Shown here piece after piece: positions 12,735-24,813 of a DNA stretch of 64,000 nucleotides; within the stretch, counting starts at the first letter, position 1; each line of letters begins with the position of its first letter. This stretch comes from Tuctoria greenei. Its lineage: Eukaryota > Streptophyta > Magnoliopsida > Poales > Poaceae. The stretch lies in assembly GCA_036927565.1 (NCBI GenBank), contig JAYESD010000009.1, positions 151,240,929-151,304,928 on the forward strand, in the 5' to 3' direction. Position numbers and translations under genes: made by a program. The notes under the pieces were generated by a model that worked only from the letters and a program-made list of their open reading frames with translations, was not told the origin of the DNA and did not search any database.

Positions 12735-13198
12735 CGCGGTGGGGCGATGGGCGACTGTAGGGGCGCCGACGACGGCCGTGAGGGGACAGGTGGTGGGGCA
12801 ACGGTCGGGGAGCTCGGTGGCGGCCACGGGAGCGTGGCTCAGTGGCGACAGCGGAAGCGGAGGCATGAAGTGTGGCAGTCGCGGGTGTTAGGGCGAAACG
12901 GGAGTCGGGCCACGTGGGCCGGAGTATATCACCTTCATTTGTGACGGGTCTTTCAATTGCAACAGTTCAAGAGTTGACTGTCACAATTTACTTAACTTGC
13001 GACGGTATTAGGTTCGGTCATCGCAAGTTATCTTCAATTTGCGACGGCGTTGGGCCTACCATCGCAAATAAAATATCTATTTGCGATGGCCGTTTACTTT
13101 GCGACAGCCAGTGCGAGCCGTCGCAAGTTACTCTATTTGCGACGATTGATCGTCGTAATTTTTTTTAACCGTCACAAATGATCGCTTTTCGTGTAGCG
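12735..13198 (-). mobile_element. End fragment of a GCGACGGC-family CACTA element
   Basis: The left part is GC-rich and resembles the 5' leader of element A (about 40490-40660). The right part has at least eight GCGACGG motifs in alternating orientation, and ends AAATGATCGCTTTTCGTGTAGCG, the same as A's terminus (CTGTAGTG at 41006) with a C for the penultimate T. No genes remain. Confidence 0.8.
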
Positions 13199-13706
13199 GA
13201 AGCTGACATGACAAGTAGGTAGTAACAATGACCAGACCCGCACTCCATCACAAAGCACGTACAGCCGAGAGAGCACAAGCTAGCTGCAGGCACAAGTTAG
13301 ACGAGCGTGTGGAGTCAAAACTGGAGAAATTTCCACTCGAGGTTTTGAGCCCGACCCAGTACTCTCCTCTCAACCCAAAACCGGAATTAATCCCGTTTTC
13401 TCTCAAACGTGTCCGAAATGAACGACTGATGTTGAGCTCCACAAACCCGACAAGACATTTTGTCCATTTCATCCCGATTGCTGTCACTGACCCAGCTCCA
13501 GTCCACACTCTTCCCAAGGCTAAGAGTTTGAAACGTATCTGAAATTCTGGACCAGTTTCCACCGTCTTCCTCCCCACTCTGATCCCAGAGCGACAGATCT
13601 CGCTGGAATTCTCATAGCCTATACACCCCTCACCTCCCCCAGCACCGCCCAAAACATCCTCGCACAAGACGAGAGCAGCGTTCGTGAGCAGCTACGGGCG
13701 TGGAAA
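13199..13706 (+). other. 5' flank of WD40-type gene copy 1
   Basis: Parts of this flank (from about 13310) resemble 48690-49078, upstream of gene copy 2 (shared TTTCCACTCGAGG, CTCTCAACCCA and CCGGAAT), so it belongs to the duplicated host locus and probably contains promoter and 5' UTR. I see no convincing TATA box. Confidence 0.6.
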
Positions 13707-16700
13707 ATGAAGAACGCGAGTCACGCAAAGGAAAGATCAGTCGAGTTCCAGGGGCAGGCCTCCGCCGGCTGCGATGATGCCCGTGTCTCCTGGTCGCCGC
13801 TGCGCCGGGAGCTGCCCGTCGGCTACGGCAACACCGTGCACAAGCTGATTTGTCGCGAGATCGGCGGGCTGAGCGGCCAGACGCCGCCGCGCCCTGATGC
13901 CACCTTCTGCGCCGAGAAGTTCCGGCGTTTCAACCTGCAGGTACGGTGAGCGATCTAGCAACGCGGCCATGGCCTGCGCGTATCTTATCCCCAAATTTTT
14001 TTAGATAATGATCGTGTCCCCAATTATTTTTAGTTGTTGTCCATCTACCCTTCATCTAGCGGCGGTACATTTACATGATCACATGTGCAAGTGCTACGTT
14101 AATTTACCAGCGGTCTGAGATTTTAACCCAGCCGTGTCTACTGAGCCATACCATTCACTGTTTGTTCTTCATTTTGGAAAAAAAACTCGCTTGTCCCTCT
14201 CAAGCCAGATAATCCAGATTCAAAATCCTTATAAATTTGAACAAAATTCAGATACATTCGAAATATTTTTATGAGTGAATTTTTTTTGGTCGCCACCAAT
14301 AAAAACGTAATTTTGGCGAAATATTGCTGAAATATTTTTCCTTACCTTGGTGACGCTGGTGGTGGAGCTCCCTGCTGCCAGTATCTCAAACCAGACTTGC
14401 AGACTATCTTCCTCGTTCCAGCAACTTGGGTTCAGCCTTAGAACAATTATTCATTGGCTCATCTGCATATCCATACGGTTCTTGACACCGGGCACTCCTT
14501 GAACAAGTGATGGACTGTCTCCAGGCTCCAATATATAGCAGGGACATAGAAATAACAATTCGGCCAACCCCTTCTTTGTTATCTATTAGACGTCCAGACC
14601 CAACTCTGGAGCATAAGCCATAGAAACATTTACATCTTGGCAGCACCCATACCTTTCATACCGTTTCTCTAAAAATTGGATCCAGAGGAGCCCTCGAATT
14701 GCGGCAAGTAGGACGATGATTTTACGGTGTACTCACCGGTCATTGAGAATTCCATGTGTCTTCAACCCGGTCTTTCGAGTCTACTGAAATATGCCTGTCT
14801 TGTATTAAGTCCCATAAGTGTAAGTAGGCTAGAATGAGATCAGCTCAGTTCATTGGCTGTAAGTCATGAATCCACTTGTTTCCCTGCAATGCCAATGCCA
14901 CCTTCTTGTTCTTGCCCCTACCGTGTACATACAATTCAGGGAATATTGACATCGGTGACTTGCCATCGAGCTACCTGAAAAGCCAGAAACTTGTCGAACG
15001 GCCATTGCGGGTCATTACCCTTGTCGCCACTGCGAATAGGGTCATGTCAATGGAGTCGACTGGTACCTATCTGCACCAGGGACCACCTGGTTGTGTCCAT
15101 AAGCCATAGGCAACAAAGCCTTTGTGCTCTTCCAAAATGCTCGAGATCTCTAATTCCAGGTCCTCCACAGTTGATAGGGCGGCATACTATGTCGTCCCAA
15201 GAGACTTTGCATTTTCCTTACTGTAGCTGCTGATTCCCTGCCCAAAGGAACCTTCGTCTCACCTTGTAAGGTCCTGGTAGAACTTTTTGGGCGGTTTCAG
15301 CACAGCTAGAAAGATAGGTGGGTAGCAAGTTAAGTACAGTGTGGACCATCTCCCTACGCACCGCAAATTCATTTGCCGCCCTTGCCATATCCAGTTGGCC
15401 TGACCAACACACAATCTTGGATAATGTGAAGATGGGACATGCGGAGACGATTAAGTGACAGCGGTAAAATTCGGTATATCATCGGACACACAGCACGCTG
15501 TCCGTGAAAATCTTGTAAAGCATCATCTAGATCAACCCCTTCACGGCTTATTGCGGCTACCAAGCTCTTTTCCATATTTATGTTCAACCCAGTTCTGATT
15601 CCAAAAAGATGCAAGATCTCCATTGCTGCGCTGACCTCTTCTTTGATTGGATTGAGGAAAAGTACAATACCGTCTGCATACATTGATACACACAGCCGAG
15701 CATTTATTCACAGAAGATGTGTCACGAAACCTTCTTCTTTCTGTCTGGTTTGAAATCATAACCCCCTTGCTCTTCAAACAAAGACACATATACTTTCAGA
15801 CAGATCATCTCTACATTTCAGATTGCAACATAAATGTCCAAAAAAGCACATTCTTGAAATAATGGAACACACGCAAGAATGTCCGATCAAAAGGACTGAT
15901 TTATCAATTGTGAAGACCTACTTTGTTTTTTTTGTATTTATTTACAATTTTCGATAATATGTATTATTCGACTCAAGAGTATCATGGTGATACAATAGAG
16001 TCAAAGCCTCACTTCTGCATAACTAAGATGCACATAGCTACACAACACTAGATAATATAACCCTTGGCACAATACAAGATTTTTCTCATAACAGTGTCTG
16101 AAACTATGCAAAACTAATACGTAGCTTATGCCGCCATACATGTTGGGTAAAGATATGTCTTGCCACCAGCTCCAACCGTGTACACACCTCCATATAAAGT
16201 TCTTTGTATTCCAAACGCAGAAACGATGACCATGAACAGAGCAAAGAAGTACATCTGTAAATAACCTGCAACATGGATAATTCTTTACCATTAAAAATTA
16301 AATAATTTCTATATAGCCAGAGAGACAAAATGATGGCATCGCTCCCACCCGAATGTGCATCTAATAGTTGTTATCTATCCCTGTCAACTTAATTGCCAAA
16401 AATATTAGCAAGATTTTTTGGCGAATACAAGTTAGATGATATTTGGATGATTGACCACATAGAACGTGCAAATTTGCATTGAAAAAAGTAAGTGTTTGAT
16501 TGTCTCTCTATGAGTACAATAACAACACTTCATTTCTCCTTTCCAATTACATTTTGCAAGGTTGTGCTTTGTTGGAATTATTTCTCTACGAAGATCCAAG
16601 CAAAAATTTTAGTCTTTAATGGTATTTTCATCTTCCATATTTTTTTAATTATTATCCACTAGCAAGTCGGAATGCATTAAGGCTTTATACATAGACATCA

Positions 16701-19211
16701 CCAAAAATTTACCGCTAGCGTGCAGGTTCCAGCATAATTCATCTGGCCCTTGCATGAGTCGCGTTGAGTTCAACTGATTTACAAGATCATTCCATGCTAG
16801 TAAACGGGGTCCAAACAAATCCCATCTGAAAGACACATTTAGTACACCATTAATCATTATTGACTTAATGGTTTCATTTTTATGGCGAATGATACTATAT
16901 AACCCATGGTATTGATCTCGGAGAGCGGTATCCTCTAACCACTGGTCTTCCCAAAAGCTAATCTTTGAGCCATATCTTTAATATGGAACGTTCCAAAACG
17001 AAGAAATCAGCCTTGGTTGCCATCAAACCTGCCAAAAATGTGAGTCCCTTGATTTCTTCAAATAGACCTGATATATCGTTTTTCAGCCAACATTTTTTCT
17101 TCTTAATAATTTTTGCCAGACCGCGCCCTCAGTAAGAAGCCTAAATAGCCATTTACTAAGTAAGGCTTTATTTTTAGCCCAAAGGTTTGGAATTCCTAAC
17201 CCACCCTGATCTTTCGTTCGACATAATACATTCCGTATCTAGCCAGTCTGTATTTCTTTTTATCACTACCCCTTGCCAAGAAAACATGATCTAATATAAT
17301 CCAGGCTATGTAAGACTTCTTTTAGCATTTATTTTACATGTTTGCGTGCAGGAAATTTTTTCTGTCCAAACTGGCATGGAAATCTCGCCATGGATGAGAC
17401 CATCAATTGTGGATATCATTCTGGCGAATGGTTTCATTTTCATAATTGATTCTGATGGGTTGTGTATTGCATTTCAACAGACGGCAAACGCTTCCATTGT
17501 CCCATACGGTATTGTTTTTTCATTGTCTAAAACATTTTAGACATATATATATTTTTCACACAGATCCTTTACTATGGGAGTTACAAATTGTAAATTTCTA
17601 CAGAAAAGGATGGGGTTATCTGGTACTTCAACAACCTCGGTGAAAGGATGATTAGTATGTTTTACAATAAGATCAACGACTCAATCATTACCGTTTCTTA
17701 TTCGATGCCATGGAGTGGCTACAAGATTAGAGCAATTCCGCTAGAGTAAGAAATCGAACATTTGATTTTGGTGTATTATTTATTTTCAATGCAGTTGTGC
17801 AAGAGTACACAATATATATTGAATGTTATACGAACTGCACAGCAACCATTATTTTCTAGCCTTGCCACAGAACCAGTCTATTTGATTCATGTGTATATTT
17901 TGACTAACATATGATTTCATGTGTTTTCTATTGCTATTCCTGTAGAAGCATTAGAAGACGAGATAATTGGGGCAGTGGAATTGAAGTATTTTGGTCACGG
18001 CCAAAAAAACGACCACCGGTATTTGATAGTTGCAACAATGTAGCAATAATTTCTTTGTACCAGAATGGGCAGTAAGTGACATAGCTAAACTGTTTTTTGA
18101 TAGTAACAAAATCTGGTATTCACACAAATTTTTCACTCTCCAGCGTGATGAACAATATCTATGAGACGAAAAACTATCAGCATGTCCATTCCATCCCTGG
18201 TGAAATCAATTCTATCACAACAAGGTTTGTTTAATACTCAATCACCACATTGATCTTCTGATCACTACAAGTTCTCTTTTGATATTAGTTTATTAATTAT
18301 AAACTCTCTCGCACACTGTTGGCAGGCCAGGGAAAATGATTGTTGCACACAAAATTTTCTGCAACATTCTCCCGATAAAAGTATTTTCAACTGAAAACTG
18401 GACAGTGTTAGCAGAATTCAGTTTTCCTACACCTCCACTCGAAACACTACAATTTGTTGGGTTATGTTCCGAGAATATACTCCTGAAAGTAAAGGACCAA
18501 AACTTGCACCTTATTGATGTATGTTGGAACATGACTTTTTTCTTCCATAGTTTTTTTTTCCTCACATTTTTAGTCATTGTTTTTGTACTAACATGTGGTT
18601 TTTTGGCCAGCTTTGGAATTACGGCAACGTTAATACCATTGAAAATTCAGAGCACGTGGGGCCCCCATTTAGCTTTGATCTATTTGGAAATAATGTGCTA
18701 TTGAATTTCGAGAATAAGATGGTTGTAACTTGCAATTCTCGTGGAGTGCAAGTGCCATTACTCCAAGACCCTCACAATGAATCAAAGTGTCATACTGTCT
18801 TCCCTTTGGATGTCACTATCACTAGGGACAAGAAGTTTGCAATACTGTATTCATTGTTGACGGTTACAGACCATCCTGGTAAGCTTTGCCCAGATTTTTT
18901 TGACGCAAAAGCTTTGCCCAGATTTCACATACAGTACATGATTATTCCTTTCTTCAGTTATGAAATTTGAACTTGGACATGTGTGTGTGTCCTCTTCAGA
19001 TTGCTTCAATGGAACAATCAACATATGCAACACTTTCAGTGGAAAGTCCATCGTGGAGGTCAACCCTTGCGATAATCTTGGCCTTATAGCTGCTGCACAC
19101 AGCAGTGCTCAGGAAGCTCTCAAGCACGTCAGAGCACTAGCTTATGATGAGGAGCATCATATGATATTTACTGGGGACGCAGATGGTTATATTCATGTGT
19201 GGTCAACCTAA
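13707..19211 (+). CDS. WD40-type host gene, copy 1 (intact, eight exons)
   Basis: Exons 13707-13940, 17352-17508, 17604-17745, 17949-18071, 18144-18224, 18326-18518, 18611-18878 and 19000-19211 sum to 1410 nt with consistent phases: 469 residues plus TAA. All introns are GT-AG. The chosen ATG starts MKNASHAKERSVEF, and exon 1 contains EIGGLSG and TFCAEKFRRF. The last exon ends with a clear WD40 repeat (VRALAYDEEHHMIFTGDADG, then IHVW), and the middle exons have propeller-like strand patterns such as GFIFIIDSDGLCIAF. WD40 propellers are usually protein-interaction scaffolds; the partner and role here are unknown. Phases of exons 2-4 match copy 2 at 49079. Intron 1 (3.4 kb) holds two LINE fragments. 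I do not recognise a named orthologue. Confidence 0.85.
14380..15790 (-). mobile_element. L1-type LINE fragment in intron 1 of the WD40 gene
   Basis: Read on the minus strand: MYADGIVLFL (reverse-transcriptase catalytic box, usually FADD/YADD, here YADG), then LHLFGIRTGLNINMEKS, RRRFLWAGNQ, VCRPINCGGPGIRDLEHF and a zf-RVT-type ETVHHLFKECPVSRTVW near 14480. That is the usual order of the C-terminal half of a plant LINE ORF2. Stops and frameshifts are frequent. There is no 5' part and no clear poly(A) tail. Confidence 0.85.
15990..17290 (-). mobile_element. Second LINE fragment in intron 1 of the WD40 gene
   Basis: Minus-strand reading gives DQGGLGIPNLWAKNKALLSK, WLFRLLTEGAVWQKLLRRK, FWEDQWLEDTALRDQY, the zf-RVT-like DELCWNLHASGKFLVMSMYK and then LWLYRNYLIFNGKE. 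This is the C-terminal half of another L1-type ORF2. It lies upstream (in LINE sense) of an RT box that should precede it, so it is a separate insertion from the fragment at 14380-15790. Confidence 0.85.
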
Positions 19212-19681
19212 ACTTGGTCGCCAATATTATTTTATTTGCAAGCACATGTAAGCTCATTCAGATCATGTTCTGTCATACCTGGATATGGTTTCATCGCAAT
19301 CGGTCCTGTTTAGGATATTTTCATTGCCACTGTTACTCTAGAAGTTATTTGTTGAGAGAATATATACTCAGGACGAAGTTATTGTGTTCTATGCCCGTCA
19401 ATTGGGATTTATATTTGTTGTGTTATTCAGTGTGAATATCTCTGCATGAAAGCAAGTCATGTCAAACTCAGGTTTTTTTCTTTGCGAAAAACCAGGCAGA
19501 TGGCTGGCGTATGTATTATAATTAAGTATAATACATGTACAGGGGTACAAACAACAACGATCACAGCAGCAGACATGTTACAAAGGAAAAGGAAAAGGAT
19601 CGGTTGGTCCTCTGAGTAGCAAGCAGCGCATCGAGAGGTAGTTTGATCCCGCTAGATACCAGAGTCTGACTTCGTCCTTGA
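19212..19681. other. 3' flank of WD40 gene copy 1
   Basis: Presumed 3' UTR followed by sequence without a recognisable gene. The last three bases before the CACTA terminus are TGA, which recurs at 48349-48351. Confidence 0.5.
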
Positions 19682-19714
19682 CACTACTATAAAAAGCATT
19701 TTTATAGGCACCTC
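19682..19714 (+). repeat. Left terminal inverted repeat of the giant CACTA
   Basis: Starts CACTACTATAAAAAGC and continues to GGCACCTC. Its partner is at 48313-48348. Confidence 0.75.
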
Positions 19715-20230
19715 AAATTTTCAAACACAGGCGGTCCTTAAAAATATGCGACCGTGATGACGAATGATATAATAACTGCCTGTGATGAGAGAACAACACA
19801 GTCGAATTTTAAAGAACAACCGTCTGGGTAAATACATGATCTTCACAGACGGTTCTTAATTAAGAACCGTCTGTAATGCAATGAACTTCACAAGCGGATT
19901 TTAAGAAACAACTGCCTGGGTAAATACATGATCTTCATAGGCGGTTCTTAATTAAGAACCGTCTGTAATGCAATGAACTTCACATACGGATTTTAAAAAC
20001 AACCGCCTGGGTAAATACATGATCTTCGTAGCCGGTTCTTAATTAATAACCGCCTGTAATGCAATGAACTTCATAGACGGTTCTTGGATAACAACGTCCT
20101 GAGAAGATCATATATTTTCAGTGGCGGTCATTGTTTAAGAACCGTATGTAGTTGTTCAATTATCACAAGCGGTTTTCATTGAAATTATAGGATGTAGTCG
20201 TTGCAATTATCACAACCGTATGTAGTCGTT
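19715..20230. repeat. Left subterminal repeats of the giant CACTA
   Basis: Near-palindromic units TTCACAGACGGTTCTTAATT / AAGAACCGTCTGTAATG recur about every 115 bp, at roughly 19820-19880, 19890-20000 and 20010-20100, with single motifs to 20220. Expected role is TnpA-type protein binding. Confidence 0.85.
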
Positions 20231-20438
20231 GCAGGGAAAATTGTATCAAGAAAAAAACACAGATGAGCAGATACTAGTACAATAATGCATTATAGGAAAT
20301 GCTCGATCACCAGTGAGGCTGGCTTAATTGTGATAATACACCATTAGAGGCTTTACAATTGTTCAAAGATAATTTCTTTACACGCTGAATAAAAATAATG
20401 CTACATTCATTGTAGATCGACGATGAAGCTCCCATCGA
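20231..20438. other. AT-rich spacer, presumed 3' UTR of the E2 gene
   Basis: No open frame or repeat motif recognised between the subterminal repeats and the E2 stop codon. Confidence 0.5.
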
Positions 20439-21279
20439 TCAATCTAAATTGTACCGTCCTTCTTGCTCCCGAACACGTCTCTTATATTCCGCTGGATCCT
20501 GAAAATATTGACATTATTTAAATTAACAAATGTCGAAGGAGGAATGAATAACCTACATTGGTCACTAAGTCAAAGTGTCATCTAACCTTGATAAGTAGAT
20601 TATAGCAATGATTTTTAACATCAGGCACATTTGGCTGATGCAGCAAACGCTGAACTTCAAGTTGTATAGTTTTGATTGTAAAAGCACAGCACCACCCCTA
20701 CGAAATATAATTTAAGCAATATAAGAAACCAGTTCAAATAAGTTCGACAACAATTATAAGTAATAATTACATGAACAAAATAGGTCTATCTTACAGTCTC
20801 TTGATCAACAATCCCAATGCAGAGTGCTCCCGAACGATGGACATTTGGGTGGAAGAACCCAATTGGAAAGGCACATCTTGGAGGCACCAAGGGATAGTCC
20901 TCAGAGAAGGAGATTGTCAGGGGGTAGTAACCATCTTCCCATTCAGTCTGCAAAAGAAATTTATTAATAGGAGGATGATGGTTAAACTTATATTGTGCTT
21001 GTTCTTCATGACTTACCCCTTCTTTACCGGGGACGATGCACTGCCACTTCAATAAATCTCCCGATTCAGGCTTCGTAGAGAAACCCTACGCGGAGAAATT
21101 GAAAATAGCAAAAAACAAACAAGATGGAAAAACAAACTACAGTTAAGTTCATCAGTCCATTACAGATACATATGTATATACAACCATGCGACCGGTGTGC
21201 CATATGTACATACATGGGGATGGTTCTTGTGCCACGCCAAGCGCTCCTCCTTCAATCGGCTACACGCCCGAGACATCAT
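20439..21279 (-). CDS. SCE1-like: SUMO-conjugating enzyme E2 (UBC9/SCE1-like) carried inside the CACTA element
   Basis: Five exons on the minus strand (21279-21214, 21085-21017, 20947-20795, 20697-20587, 20498-20439), each a whole number of codons, all GT-AG, give 152 residues with no internal stop. Signatures in order: EERLAWHKNHPH then GF (N terminus of UBC9), KWQCIVPGKEG, GYYPLTISFSEDYP, the E2 HPN motif at residues 78-80, catalytic-type Cys88 in SGALCIG, Asp122 in NVPD, and the C-terminal DPAEYKRRVR. Relative to known UBC9 (Asn85, Cys93, Asp127) each key residue is shifted by exactly five, which fits a short loop deletion near residue 30. The position of UBC9 Tyr87 is His82 here. An acceptor (TTTCAG at 21283) lies just before the ATG, and the tnp2 stop is only about 140 bp upstream, so it may be spliced from a tnp2 transcript. 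E2s of this family move SUMO from E1 to substrates in the nucleus. Function of this copy is unproven. Confidence 0.88.
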
Positions 21280-21415
21280 TATCTGAAAGACCAAACTTCC
21301 AAACTTCCAAATTATTGAGTCCAAACGCATATGTACACAAATGCAAAAGGACACAATCCATATACCAACATTGTTCTAAGTTGATTTCAGAAGATACAAA
21401 TATATACAATATATA

Positions 21416-24400
21416 TCATCTCGCATTGCTATATACATTTTTTCCAGCATTGACATCTTCTCGCATATAGGGTTTCAAATTCTTTTTAATGCTTCTCTCT
21501 ACGCGCTTGATGTTTTCTGGTTCGGTGAAAAGGTACATCTCTTCATACTGATTATATTCCTCTTCATTATCTCCCACATTCTCAACCCCAACAATATTTT
21601 GCTTTCCAGAAACAACTACGTGCAACTTCTCAGTTTCTGGATCTTGAACATAAAAAACTTGTGCAACATTATCAGCGAGAACCCACAGGTCATCTTTGTA
21701 ACCCACTTTATTCAAGTCTACCAGTGTCAGCCCGTAATTGTCTACTTTCAAACCATCAGGATTTTTGACCCATTGGCACTTAAATACGGTCATTACCATT
21801 CTTTCGCCATAATCGAGTTCCCATATTTCCTCTATGAACCTGAAGTATGTGGTCTTCTGCCCTTGTGAATCATAATCCTCAATACGAACACCACTATTTT
21901 GTGCAACACTCTTATCGTCTTTTTCTTCAGTGTAAAATGTGTAACCATTGATGTCATATGCTTGCCATGATGTTACCAAAGCAGATGGGCCAGAAGCTAA
22001 CTTCTTCATTGTTGCCTCTTCTATAGTGTTTCCGTATGATATATTTTTGTCCATTAACCATTCAGTGAAACATCTTCTGTGCTCTTTCATGATTCAGTCC
22101 TCTGTGCGGTCTTGGTTTTTATCACGAAGCTCAATTTGGTGTTCCTCGATGTACGGCTCAGCTATTGCGAGCTGTTGTAGTACACCAAAATGTGCACGGT
22201 GTACATTCTTGTAATCTTGAACAATAAAAGTTTTCTTACCCACTTTGCCTCTCCCACGTAGTCTACCCTAATGTACCGGTATAGGCACACCTATCGATTT
22301 TCCATCTTTGATGTAATCAGCGCAACCCTCAATCACTTCTTCAGTGGTATATCCTTTCATAATTGAACCCTCTGGGTGAGCATGGTTCCGCACATAACCT
22401 TTTAATACTCCTAAATATCTCTCCAACGAAAACATATGATGTAAATAAAGTGGCCCCAATGCTTTTATCTGATCAACAAGATGTATGATTAGGTGTACTT
22501 GCATATCAAAAAAGGATGGTGGGAAACACATCTCAAGCTTGCACATTGTCTCGACGATGTATGTTTTCAGATAGTCTAAATCTTCACGTGCTATCACCTT
22601 TTGCGATACTGCATTGAAGAAGTAACACAAACGTGTGATGACAACTTTTATATGCTCAGGTTTGATTACTCTTATTGCAATGGCAAGGAAAACTGTCATC
22701 ATCATGTGACAGTCGTGAGAATTATAACCGAATAAAGACAAGTCTTTCATCGAGACTAGTTTGCGGATATTGGATGAGAAACTTGTGGGCACTTTGATCC
22801 CACGCAAGCATTCGCAAATTGCTTTTTTCTCTTCTAGCATCAAGTTGTAGCTGGTTGGGGGAAGGTAATGCTTCCCGTTCGCCTTTTCTACTGGATGAAG
22901 ATCTGGTCTCAAATCAAGATTTACTAGGTCCATACGTGAATTTAATCTGTCCTTTGTTTTCCTCGGCATGTCCAGCAAGGTCCCAATGATGCTGTCAAAT
23001 ACATTCTTTGTAACGTGCATCAAATCAATACTATGGCAAAATTCTAGATTCTTCCAATACGGAAGATACTTGAAAAAATTGATTGTTTCTTGAAAGCCAT
23101 GTCAGTTGTATCATCCGAAGATGTACTTTTCTTTCTCTTAATTCCTTTACTATTTTTTCCCTTACCGAAAGCAATATGAATGTTCTTGACCATTTCAAAC
23201 ACAAGTTTTCCACTGTAAGGTTTCGGTGCAGTATCTTTTTCGATTTTGTTATCAAATTGTTCTTTCATCTTCCTATACTTGTGTGTATCTGTCAAGAATC
23301 GTCGATGTCTCATGTACACCGTCATTCTGGATGAAGTGAGGTATAGAAATCTAGTTCTATCCATGCACCTAACGCAACCTTTCTTCCCTTTCATTTGTCC
23401 CGATAATGTTAACAGTCCGGGATAATCATGCACAGTAACGAATATCATTGCTCTTAGCGTGAAATACTCCCGCTTGTACTCATCCCATGTACGTACCCCT
23501 TCATTGCACAATTTCGCCATATCTTCCATTAAAGGTTCCAAGAACACATCAATTTTGATGTCGGGTTGTTTCGGACCTTGGATAAGAACAGATAATAAGA
23601 TATATTTCCTTTTGTGACACAACCACGTCGGTAGGTTGTACATAGTTAAGACCACGGGCCATGTGCTGTGTATGCTCCTTTTTTCACCAAACGGATTCAT
23701 TCCATCTGTACCCAAGGCAAACCTCACATTTCTGATTTCCTTCGCAAATTCTGGATACTGAATATCAAAATTTTTCCACTGCGTTGTATCACCAGGGTGT
23801 CGTATATGTTTTTCATTCTTCTTGCGTTGCTCGGAATGCCAACGCATAAGTTCAGCCTCCCTAGGGTTTGAGAACAAACGCTTGAAGCGATCAATTACCG
23901 GAAGGTACCACATCACCAATGCAGGAATTTTTCTCTTATTCTTCCCGTCTGCATCGCCAGAAGTATCGTCATCGTCACCTTCGAGACTAATAATAAACTT
24001 CTTATTCTTCTGAGTCTTTTTCATGTTGGTAACATACTGGTGATTGTAGTCCTTCTTGTATCTACTGACACCACAAATGGGGCATCTAGTTGCGAGCTCA
24101 TGCTCTTTGCGATACAGAATACAATGGTTCACACAAGCGTGTATTTTTGTCACACCTAGTGCCATCGGGCAAAGAAGTTTCTTTGCTTTATAAGTGCTTC
24201 TGGGCAGTTTATTTAGATTTGGAAGAATTTCTGCCAGAAGATTCAAAAGATCAGAGAAACTACAATCGGACCATCCGTGCGTAGCTTTCAACTTTAGTAG
24301 TTCTAAGACTGCACGCAATGTAGTAAACTCTTTATCACAACCGTTTGATTCATCATATAAAAGCTCTGTCGCCGCATTCTGCAATGTCTCCATTTTACTT

Positions 24401-24813
24401 AAACCTTTGCTTGCTCCCATGGAAGTCAGTACATATGGCTCAATGTGATGCAATATCTCCTCACAATCGAAGTCATCATCATCACCAGCTTGATTGTCAC
24501 TACCATGATCGATATGAACATTATCATCATCTGAGCCTCTCTCATCATCTTTATCTACATCATGTGTATCTAACTCACCATGCTCTGCCCATATTGTGTA
24601 GTTATTTTTGAAACCTCTTTTCACCAAATGAGATTGGATTACTATAGTATCCGTCCAAGCAATCTTATTTTCGCAGTCGATACATGGACATAATATGTCA
24701 TCTATCTTTTGCAACTTCGCATGTCTCCTGGATGCTTCAATAAAATTTGCAACATTATGAATGTACATAGGATCGGGTCTTGGCATGTTATACATCCACG
24801 CTCGACGGTCCAA
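21416..24813 (-). pseudogene. tnp2-type CACTA transposase of the giant element, lightly broken
   Basis: The start at 24813 gives MDRRAWMYN, followed by CPCIDCENK (transposase-associated domain), then TNP2 core (HGWSDCSFSDLLNLL; LCPMALGVTKIHACVNHC; CPICGVSRY; FALGTDGMNPFGEKRSIHS; PTWLCHKRKYILLSVLIQGP), LMHVTKNVFDSIIGTLLDMP, DUF4218 (HDCHMMMTVFLAIAIR; HMFSLERYLGVLKGYVRN) and DUF4216 (INGYTFYTEEKDDKSV; WELDYGERMVMTVFKCQW) to the stop at 21416. Defects are a single-base loss in the T run at 23073-23078, a TAG after PVH at about 22268, and a TGA after RTED at about 22093. Otherwise it is continuous. It sits directly upstream of the E2 gene on the same strand. Confidence 0.9.

Noticed and set aside
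12747..12944. Small Gly/Arg-rich frame near a CACTA end
   Set aside because: Falls in the GC-rich leader of a CACTA fragment and has no homologous frame in related copies.
20439..21279. Idea that the E2 is an ordinary host gene beside the transposon
   Set aside because: Not fully excluded, but it lies inside the left terminus and its subterminal repeats and directly behind tnp2 on the same strand, so location within the element is the better reading.
23073..23078. Programmed -1 ribosomal frameshift in tnp2
   Set aside because: The codon phase does not fit a classic X XXY YYZ heptamer at either site; simple loss of one T is the simpler reading.
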